Assembly (NCBI GenBank): GCA_031265025.1
Contig: JAISDF010000183.1
Location: 1-6,684, forward strand
DNA: 6,684 nt
Reading direction: 5' to 3'
Origin: Spirochaetaceae bacterium
GTDB lineage: Bacteria > Spirochaetota > Spirochaetia > Treponematales > Breznakiellaceae
The translations under genes and the position numbers were made by a program. The notes under the pieces are model-generated. The model searched no databases. It was not told the origin of the DNA and saw nothing but the letters and a program-made list of their open reading frames with translations. Shown piece after piece: positions 1-4,486 of the stretch (its first letter is position 1; every line of letters starts with the position of its first letter).

Positions 1-1666
1 CTTCTTCACCGGTCTCGGCTTCATCAACAGCTTCTGCCTCGTCGACAGCCTCGGCCTCATCGACGGCTTCCGCCTCATCAACTGCCTCGGCCTCGTCAAC
101 AGCCTCTGCCTCATCAACAGCCTCTGCCTCGTCAACGGCTTCCGCCTCATCGACGGCTTCCGCCTCGTCAACGGCCTCGGCTTCATCGACGGCTTCCGCC
201 TCATCGACAGCCTCTGCTTCGTCAACGGCCTCTGCCTCATCAACGGCCTCTGCCTCGTCGACGGCTTCCACCTCATCAACAGCCTCTGCCTCATCGACGG
301 CCTCTACCTCGTCAACGGCCTCTGCCTCATCAACAGCCTCGGCTTCATCGACGGTTTCCGTGGGGTGTGCGGCCTTGCCGGGAGCGGCAATTTGCGGCTG
401 TCCCGAAGAAGCGGCAAGCACCTGTTTGAGTATGCTTGAGAGTTTTGCCTCGTCAATGTTGGCCGTAACCTGGGGATCACCCTGGCGTGAGGCCATGAGG
501 CCGACTATTTCATTCCAGGATTTATCAATGAGAGAATCTATATCGGTTTCAGCCTGTTTTGTTGCCTTGATGTCCCGCTTTACTTCCTTGCGGACATCCT
601 CACGGCGCTGTTCGAGTTCCCGTCTCCACCTTTCCCAGTCCATGTCGCCTTTGCGATCATAGTATTCTTCAAAAATGGTGAGTTGGAGCCGTTTAAGCCT
701 GTTCTGAATCACGGTCAGGGCGTCCTGGCGGAGATTGAAAAGGAAGAAGATGGACAGATAGGCGGTGATAAAGAATGAACCGAGAAGCATGAACTTCATT
801 GAGGCGGGGAAATCAAAAAGATTCCCGTTGACAAGCTGGCCCAGGTAGAGTCCGTGGGCTGTTTTTGTCGAAAGCAGGGCAAAGACCGCGTCTTCCGAGC
901 CTGAATTAAGGGGGGTAAGGCTGGTGATGCCCTCGTTCCAGACGGCGGCTGTCAGGGGGCCAAGCGCCGCGGCGCTGGTTCCGGGCATGCCCAGGATGAT
1001 GCCCGGCGGTATCGCGTTCGCGGCTATGTCCTCGCCAACCTTGAGCCGCCCCTGGCGTACCAGCCGGTCCGATACTGCCCGCATGGAAAGGGCAAACAGG
1101 GCGGTTCCCCTGTATGTGTCATAGGAATCATAAAAGGGAAAGGAAAAGATGATGCGGTTATTCTGTTCATCGGGCGTTAATTTGACGTTCCCCTTGTCCG
1201 GCACGGAAAGATTCGCAAAGGGAATTTCGGTATTTTCGTCGTAGTTATGATACGCGATGCTGAGGTTGTCCTGGCGGAGCAGGTCGCCGGGATAGGTTGA
1301 ATAGTGTATACGCCGGCCTCCGGCGTCCACAAAGCGCACCCATTGCAGGCCCGGAGTGGATTCGAGCAGGATTCCGTAGAGCTGTGAACGTTCAAAAATA
1401 TCATCGGCGCTCTGATTGGGGAGAAAGCCACGGCGCACGGATTCTTCTTTGAGGGAACTGTCAAAACGGCCGCTCAGTTCGGTAAAGAGGCTGTCTATCT
1501 GGGAGGCGTTCTGTTCAAGCTCCCTGGAGAGGCCCCTGGCAATGGCGGGATTGTAAAATCTTGTCTCGATGAGATCAAAAAAGCCGGTAAAAGCCAGAAC
1601 CGAGAATACGGCAAAAAGGAGAACTGCTATGAGGAGGCTTAACGATGCCTTACGAAATACCGTCAC
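1..1666 (-). CDS. Two-transmembrane, Cache-sensor-like membrane protein with acidic VDEAEA repeat tail (3' end missing)
   Basis: Partial: the frame is open from a GTG at 1666 to the left edge, giving 555 visible codons. The GTG is the first possible start because an in-frame TAA lies two codons upstream; an AGGA at 1674-1677 is 7 nt away. Seen in the translation: a hydrophobic segment at about residues 8-30 (uncleaved signal or membrane anchor), a soluble stretch at 31-289, a second hydrophobic segment at about 292-311, a highly charged probable helix or coiled coil at 311-395, a linker rich in A, S and Q, then hexapeptide repeats from residue 439. The stretch WVRFVDAGGRRIHYS in the outer part resembles the core of extracytoplasmic Cache sensor domains, but that is a weak match. 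No HAMP, methyl-accepting, kinase or cyclase domain is visible. Function is unknown; a signalling or envelope-scaffold role is only inferred. It diverges from hflX. Confidence 0.88.
   Translation of the reverse strand, partial: MTVFRKASLSLLIAVLLFAVFSVLAFTGFFDLIETRFYNPAIARGLSRELEQNASQIDSLFTELSGRFDSSLKEESVRRGFLPNQSADDIFERSQLYGILLESTPGLQWVRFVDAGGRRIHYSTYPGDLLRQDNLSIAYHNYDENTEIPFANLSVPDKGNVKLTPDEQNNRIIFSFPFYDSYDTYRGTALFALSMRAVSDRLVRQGRLKVGEDIAANAIPPGIILGMPGTSAAALGPLTAAVWNEGITSLTPLNSGSEDAVFALLSTKTAHGLYLGQLVNGNLFDFPASMKFMLLGSFFITAYLSIFFLFNLRQDALTVIQNRLKRLQLTIFEEYYDRKGDMDWERWRRELEQRREDVRKEVKRDIKATKQAETDIDSLIDKSWNEIVGLMASRQGDPQVTANIDEAKLSSILKQVLAASSGQPQIAAPGKAAHPTETVDEAEAVDEAEAVDEVEAVDEAEAVDEVEAVDEAEAVDEAEAVDEAEAVDEAEAVDEAEAVDEAEAVDEAEAVDEAEAVDEAEAVDEAEAVDEAEAVDEAEAVDEAEAVDEAETGEE
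14..352 (-). repeat. 18-bp tandem repeat coding for VDEAEA, 18 full copies plus 5/6
   Basis: Read on the minus strand, codons from 352 down to 14 encode 18 consecutive VDEAEA hexapeptides and a final VDEAE before TGEE. Only two amino-acid changes occur: units 3 and 5 read VDEVEA. The nucleotides vary a lot at third positions (GTC/GTT, GAT/GAC, GAG/GAA, GCA/GCC/GCG/GCT). Each unit carries three acidic residues, so this part is strongly negative and probably helical or disordered. The repeat stays in frame with the upstream membrane protein, so it is coding and not a CRISPR or an intergenic satellite. Confidence 0.95.
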
Positions 1667-1710
1667 TGTTTAATCCTGTTTTGCCCAAAATCCTGTAAGC
1701 GAATCATTCT

Positions 1711-1732
1711 GCCGTTACCGGTACGGTAAGGC
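1711..1732. promoter_or_regulatory. Inverted repeat, possible operator or leader stem
   Basis: TTACCG (1715-1720) and CGGTAA (1724-1729) form a perfect 6-bp inverted repeat around GTA. GCC and GGC outside it extend the pairing if one G at 1714 is bulged. The 8-bp palindrome TACCGGTA (1716-1723) is nested inside. It sits just upstream of the possible hflX promoter and would lie in the 5' leader of the minus-strand membrane gene, so it could be a protein binding site or an RNA stem. No factor can be named. Confidence 0.4.
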
Positions 1733-1753
1733 TTCTATTTATTATCGGAATTC

Positions 1754-1759
1754 TATAAT
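1754..1759 (+). promoter_or_regulatory. Possible -10 box for hflX
   Basis: A perfect TATAAT lies 103 nt upstream of the hflX start codon in the AT-rich divergent spacer. No good -35 hexamer is visible at 16-18 nt upstream, where the sequence reads around GGCTTCTA, so it would be a weak or activator-dependent promoter. The opposite-strand TATAAT box is only 5 bp away. Confidence 0.4.
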
Positions 1760-1764
1760 ATTTA

Positions 1765-1794
1765 ATTATAGACGCATTGCGGACAATAAAACAA
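1765..1794 (-). promoter_or_regulatory. Possible promoter for the membrane-protein gene
   Basis: On the minus strand, TTGTTT (1789-1794) and a perfect TATAAT (1765-1770) are separated by 18 nt. Transcription would begin near 1758, giving a leader of about 90 nt before the GTG at 1666. The -35 matches only three of six consensus positions. The -10 forms an inverted repeat with the plus-strand TATAAT at 1754-1759. Confidence 0.45.
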
Positions 1795-1862
1795 TATTTC
1801 CAAACAGCCTCTTTAAATTTAAGGGAAAAAGCGGCTCCGGCGGGCCGTTTTTGGGAGCATAC

Positions 1863-2984
1863 ATGAAAAAACTTTTTGAGACCGCACCGGAACCGCGAAA
1901 AGCCTGTCTCATAGGCATCAGGGACGCCGCGACCGGCAGGGAAGAGGCGGAATCGCTTTTAACGGAATTGACCGCGCTTGCCCGGACCCTGGGGGTAACG
2001 GTTCTGTGCGGCGAAATTGTTGTGGTCCGGGAACACGGTTCCCGGTACGGCATGGGAACAGGAAAAGCCGAAGAAATTTCCGCGAAAGTCCGTGAGCTGG
2101 GCGCCGACTGCCTGATTTTTGATCAGGAACTGAGTCCGTCCCGGCAGAGGAACTGGGAAAAACTCACGGGCATTTCTGTCCTGGACCGCCAGGAACTGAT
2201 TATTCAGATATTCTCATCAAGGGCCGGAACCAGAGAGGCCGAACTTCAGACAGAGCTGGCCCGCCTGCGGTATTCGCTTCCCCGCCTGAGCCACAAATAC
2301 ATAGACCTCTCCCGCCAGCGGGGAGGCCGCTATGGCACCAGGGGTTCGGGCGAAACAAGGCTTGAGACAGACAGACGCCTTGTGGAACGGCAGATTCACA
2401 AACTTGAGTCTGAGCTTGACGTGGTGCGCAGACGCCGGGACACCCGGCGGAAGAAACGGCAGCAGGCCGGCATCCTGTCCTGCGCCCTGGTGGGCTATAC
2501 CAACGCGGGAAAATCTTCCCTCCTTAACGCCCTTACCAATGCTTCTGTTTTTGTGGAGGACGCCCTTTTTGCCACCCTTGATTCGACTACGCGGCGTCTT
2601 GTTACGGCCAGCGGTTTTTCCCTGCTCTTGACCGACACGGTAGGTTTTATACGGCGTCTTCCCCATGACCTGGTGGACAGCTTTCGTTCTACCCTGGAAG
2701 AAGTTTCCCTCGCCGGTCTTGTCATCATTGTGCTTGACGCCTCTGACCCCAATACGGATTATCAATACCGCACCGTACTGGAAGTGCTGGGCAGTCTCGG
2801 CGCGGCTGAAAAACCCATGCTCATTGTCCTTAACAAGACAGACCGGGCCGTTGCTATGGAAGCCCTCAAAGGCCGTTATCCGTCAAGCCTGGCGGTTTCG
2901 GCGCTGAAAAAACAGGGTCTGGACGCGCTGCTGCGGCGTATTGAAGAAATGGCGGGGGAACTGTCCGGTCATACAACCCCCTGA
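1863..2984 (+). CDS. hflX: GTPase HflX (ribosome-splitting / ribosome-associated)
   Basis: HflX is a cytoplasmic GTPase that binds the ribosome and, in studied bacteria, splits stalled or stress-inactivated 70S particles. This protein has 373 residues. The N-terminal nucleotide-binding half carries GMGTGKAEEI (63-72) and DQELSPSRQRN (87-97). It is followed by the glycine-rich linker GTRGSGETRLETDRR (158-172) that marks the family, and a basic coiled coil (about 173-201). The GTPase domain has G1 GYTNAGKSS (211-219), G2 threonine in FATLDSTTR (236-244), G3 DTVGF (258-262) and G4 NKTD (324-327). It is shorter at the C terminus than the roughly 426-residue E. coli protein. I chose ATG 1863 because GGGAG (1853-1857) is 5 nt upstream; a TTG at 1851 would add four residues but overlaps that site. 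It is not next to hfq or hflKC, so it appears monocistronic, ending in a shared terminator. Confidence 0.96.
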   Translation: MKKLFETAPEPRKACLIGIRDAATGREEAESLLTELTALARTLGVTVLCGEIVVVREHGSRYGMGTGKAEEISAKVRELGADCLIFDQELSPSRQRNWEKLTGISVLDRQELIIQIFSSRAGTREAELQTELARLRYSLPRLSHKYIDLSRQRGGRYGTRGSGETRLETDRRLVERQIHKLESELDVVRRRRDTRRKKRQQAGILSCALVGYTNAGKSSLLNALTNASVFVEDALFATLDSTTRRLVTASGFSLLLTDTVGFIRRLPHDLVDSFRSTLEEVSLAGLVIIVLDASDPNTDYQYRTVLEVLGSLGAAEKPMLIVLNKTDRAVAMEALKGRYPSSLAVSALKKQGLDALLRRIEEMAGELSGHTTP

Positions 2985-3028
2985 TATGAAAAAGGGCCAT
3001 ACCCTTTGGTATGACCCTTTTTCATATC
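2983..3028. terminator. Bidirectional intrinsic terminator between hflX and the histone-like gene
   Basis: Arms at 2983-2996 and 3015-3028 are perfectly complementary over 14 bp (GATATGAAAAAGGG). After one C/A mismatch, six more pairs (2998-3003 with 3008-3013) close on a CTTT loop. Read in either direction, the GC core is preceded by five A and followed by five T, the usual form of a two-way terminator for convergent genes. The hairpin begins inside the hflX TGA stop codon and ends 9 nt from the stop of the opposing gene. Confidence 0.92.
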
Positions 3029-3037
3029 ATCTGTTGC

Positions 3038-3295
3038 TCACTTTGCTGCGGGTTTCTTGGCAGCAGGCTTTTTGGCCGCCGGTTTCTTGGCAGCCGCGGG
3101 TTTCTTGACCGCCGGTTTTTTGGCGGCCGCGGTTTTCTTTACCGCGGGCTTTTTGGCCGCCGGTTTTTTAGCGGCTGCGGTTTTCTTTACCGCGGGCTTT
3201 TTGGCCGCCGGTTTTTTAGCGGCTGCGGTTTTCTTTACCGCAGGTTTCTTGGCCGCCGGCTTTTTGGCCGCGCTCTCGGAACTCAGACCGATCAT
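3038..3295 (-). CDS. Histone H1-like, Lys/Ala/Pro-repeat DNA-binding protein
   Basis: An 85-residue protein: a short head MIGLSSES followed entirely by AAKKPA/AVKKTA-type repeats. By count it has 29 Lys, 30 Ala and 11 Pro, one acidic residue, no Arg, and no aromatic residue or Cys. Such tails occur in bacterial H1-like proteins (chlamydial Hc2, Bordetella BpH1, Pseudomonas AlgP) and bind DNA through charge, so a nucleoid-associated role is likely but inferred from composition. Residues 9-56 are three tandem 16-residue units. I chose ATG 3295 because GGAGG (3301-3305) sits 5 nt upstream. A TTG at 3310 or an ATG at 3307 would extend the protein by up to five residues but overlap or precede this site. 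The gene is monocistronic, convergent with hflX, and has its own probable promoter. A structural or surface role for the repeat protein cannot be excluded. Confidence 0.88.
   Translation of the reverse strand: MIGLSSESAAKKPAAKKPAVKKTAAAKKPAAKKPAVKKTAAAKKPAAKKPAVKKTAAAKKPAVKKPAAAKKPAAKKPAAKKPAAK
3128..3271 (-). repeat. Three tandem 48-bp in-frame repeats
   Basis: Units at 3224-3271, 3176-3223 and 3128-3175 each encode the 16-residue block that starts AAKKPAAKKP and ends AVKKTA. The two promoter-distal units differ at a single base (47/48 identical), while the first differs from the middle one at six positions, all silent. This pattern suggests a recent duplication and makes copy-number variation likely. 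Confidence 0.92.
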
Positions 3296-3300
3296 ACATA

Positions 3301-3305
3301 CCTCC
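3301..3305 (-). promoter_or_regulatory. Ribosome binding site deciding the histone-like start
   Basis: GGAGG on the minus strand lies 5 nt before ATG 3295. Because it overlaps the in-frame ATG at 3305-3307, it argues for the downstream start. Confidence 0.75.
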
Positions 3306-3381
3306 ATCAAATTTTTAGTCTTATCAATTTCCGGAAACAGACCTTATGGCCGGCTTCACTGTTAATAAAACTTTAACCCCT

Positions 3382-3422
3382 CCAGTTAAATTCACTCTAA
3401 ACTGGAAATAAAAAATAATCAA
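3382..3422 (-). promoter_or_regulatory. Probable promoter and inverted repeat for the histone-like gene
   Basis: On the minus strand, TTGATT (3417-3422) and TAGAGT (3394-3399) are 17 nt apart, each matching four of six sigma-70 consensus positions. Start would be near 3387, leaving a leader of about 90 nt. The -10 lies between the arms of an inverted repeat CCAGTT/AACTGG (3400-3405 and 3382-3387), a layout typical of an operator. The leader also holds a 10-bp palindrome TTTCCGGAAA at 3328-3337. Confidence 0.45.
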
Positions 3423-3450
3423 CAGGAAAATTTATTTTTTTATTTTCCTG
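3423..3450. other. AT-rich hairpin upstream of the histone-like promoter
   Basis: CAGGAAAAT (3423-3431) and ATTTTCCTG (3442-3450) form a perfect 9-bp inverted repeat with a 10-nt loop made almost only of T. It abuts the -35 box of the histone-like gene. It could act as an AT-rich upstream promoter element, a binding site, or a weak backup terminator for the operon to its right. The stem is too AT-rich to call as a terminator. Confidence 0.4.
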
Positions 3451-3586
3451 CTGTTATCACGCACTATCCCGGAGCTTGTCCCCGAGGATTTTGGTTCTCT
3501 TTGTTTTTATCGGAGCGGTACGGGGAAAAAATAAATTTCAACCCGGAATAATTCCCTTTCATGATGGAAACAGAACAACAAGTGCA

Positions 3587-3635
3587 TAAAAAAGGCTGCC
3601 CGGACTCCGGTGAAACCCGAAGCTGGGGCAGCCTG
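3587..3635 (-). terminator. Intrinsic terminator of the fusA-ATPase operon
   Basis: On the minus strand AGGCTGCCC (3634-3626) pairs perfectly with GGGCAGCCT (3601-3593), followed by a run of T (3592-3588). The 24-nt loop can itself fold: CTTCGG pairs with CCGGAG using one G-U pair. The hairpin begins 44 nt after the stop codon of the ATPase gene, as expected for the end of this operon. Confidence 0.9.
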
Positions 3636-3678
3636 TTACAGGTGCGCACGACGCGGAATGTCCGCGAAATGTTCCGCG

Positions 3679-4389
3679 CTATTGAATGAGCAGTGTTTTG
3701 GGGTCCAGTCTGAGGGCCATGGCGTCGGGATTGTAAGCGTCCCTGTCCCTGGATACGGAAAGCTCTATATGGTTCTGCCTGGGTTCGAGAACAATAATGA
3801 TGTCAAATATATCCGCGAAGCCGTTGAAAATCACCGGAATTTTGTGTTTGTCATAGAGACCGGCCCCCTGGGGAATGCCGGAACCTACATTGCAGCTATA
3901 CCATACTTCAAGATTAAGCTCCCCGGCAAATTCCTTTACCTTGGAGAGCCTTTCCCTGTCGCTTCGTGAAAAATCAAAGCCGTCAATGATAAGGGCGTCG
4001 GCCTTAAAGCCGCCTTCTCCTATCATGGCCTTGAGACTGCGGAGTATTGTCTCGCTGGTAACGCCGTCCTGATTGAAATTCATCAGAACCCGGTTTTTGA
4101 TGAGCTCGGCCTTTATTTCCTGGACCTTTTCAAGGTTCTTTTTCTTTATAAATTCGTTGAAAATATCCGTGTACCAGGTCAGTACATAATCGGTATGCTG
4201 GGAGAACGACACATGGATTACTTTTTTGTTCTGTAAAAGTTTATCCAGGGCTATCTGTACCAGAACAGCGGTTTTTCCGATGCCGCTCTGCGCCGCCACA
4301 ACCCCGATTTCGCCTGTCTTGAGCCCCCCGTGTATGGATTTTTCAAAAACCCGCACGGGGCTGCGGGATACCAGCTCTTCTTTTATCAC
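3679..4389 (-). CDS. RecA/KaiC/DnaB-like single-domain P-loop ATPase, function unknown
   Basis: A 236-residue protein with the order of elements of RecA-fold ATPases. Residues 20-32 (HGGLKTGEIGVVA) match the approach to the P-loop in KaiC, RadA and DnaB. Walker A is AQSGIGKT (33-40), then strand VIHVSF (57-62), and Walker B is ALIID (132-136). The C-terminal part has alternating strands (about residues 156-230) as in the RecA core. There is no zinc finger, Lon-like or primase-binding domain, so it is neither RadA nor DnaB. The position of the catalytic glutamates in KaiC (VSFEES) reads VSFSQH here. The GTG start at 4389 has AGGAGG (4398-4403) 8 nt upstream and an in-frame TGA further up. An ATG at 4396 is out of frame. 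It follows fusA by 97 bp and is probably co-transcribed. Role unknown. Confidence 0.85.
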   Translation of the reverse strand: MIKEELVSRSPVRVFEKSIHGGLKTGEIGVVAAQSGIGKTAVLVQIALDKLLQNKKVIHVSFSQHTDYVLTWYTDIFNEFIKKKNLEKVQEIKAELIKNRVLMNFNQDGVTSETILRSLKAMIGEGGFKADALIIDGFDFSRSDRERLSKVKEFAGELNLEVWYSCNVGSGIPQGAGLYDKHKIPVIFNGFADIFDIIIVLEPRQNHIELSVSRDRDAYNPDAMALRLDPKTLLIQ

Positions 4390-4397
4390 TTGCCATT

Positions 4398-4403
4398 CCT
4401 CCT
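4398..4403 (-). promoter_or_regulatory. Strong ribosome binding site fixing the GTG start of the ATPase gene
   Basis: AGGAGG on the minus strand is 8 nt from GTG 4389. A nearer ATG at 4396 is only 1 nt from it and leads to a short out-of-frame peptide, so the GTG is the supported start. Confidence 0.8.
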
Positions 4404-4434
4404 GTACCGGCCGTCATGTTTTGCCGTATACCGT

Positions 4435-4478
4435 ACTGTTAATCTAAGACAGTCCTTTCAAATTTGAAATTTTGAAAG
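4435..4478 (-). other. Intercistronic inverted repeats between fusA and the ATPase gene
   Basis: CTTTCAAA (4455-4462) and TTTGAAAG (4471-4478) are 8-bp arms around an 8-nt loop. A perfect 14-bp palindrome TTTCAAATTTGAAA (4456-4469) overlaps them, so two alternative folds exist. A second small repeat, ACTGT/ACAGT (4435-4453), follows. No T-run follows on the minus strand, so this is not a standard terminator. It might stabilise or partly attenuate the transcript. Confidence 0.4.
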
Positions 4479-4486
4479 AGCCTCCG

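Larger units (their letters stand above)
3296..3678. other. Intergenic region without a gene
   Basis: These 383 bp separate the histone-like gene from the ATPase gene. They contain the probable promoter and leader of the former, the AT-rich hairpin and the terminator of the latter. The section 3451-3586 shows nothing I can assign. No tRNA-like cloverleaf or credible small ORF was found on either strand. Confidence 0.7.

Noticed and set aside
14..352. Direct-repeat array that could be taken for a CRISPR or minisatellite
   Set aside because: The units are 18 bp, contiguous and without spacers, and they continue the open minus-strand frame of the membrane protein.
360..662. Plus-strand ORF of 100 codons
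   Set aside because: It is antisense to the cytoplasmic part of the membrane protein, has no ribosome binding site and resembles no family.
1177..1464. Minus-strand ORF of 95 codons in another frame
   Set aside because: It overlaps the membrane-protein gene on the same strand in a different frame, and that gene has a coherent start, ribosome binding site and membrane segments.
1667..1862. Possible small RNA or tRNA in the divergent spacer
   Set aside because: No cloverleaf, T-loop motif or terminator could be found; only promoter-like elements and short inverted repeats are visible.
2217..2765. Minus-strand ORF of 182 codons opposite hflX
   Set aside because: hflX is certain from its motifs; the antisense frame has no domain or ribosome binding site and is basic and low in structure, as expected of a shadow frame.
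3057..3365. Plus-strand ORF with hydrophobic AAGFL repeats resembling a membrane protein
   Set aside because: It is the mirror of the AAKKPA codons. The minus strand has a good ribosome binding site, promoter and terminator and a known composition class; the plus frame has none of these.
3423..3450. AT-rich hairpin as an intrinsic terminator
   Set aside because: The 9-bp stem is mostly A-T and the T-rich part is in the loop. A much better terminator for the same operon lies at 3587-3635.
3464..3649. Minus-strand ORF of 61 codons after the ATPase gene
   Set aside because: It runs through the terminator hairpin at 3587-3635 and lacks a ribosome binding site.
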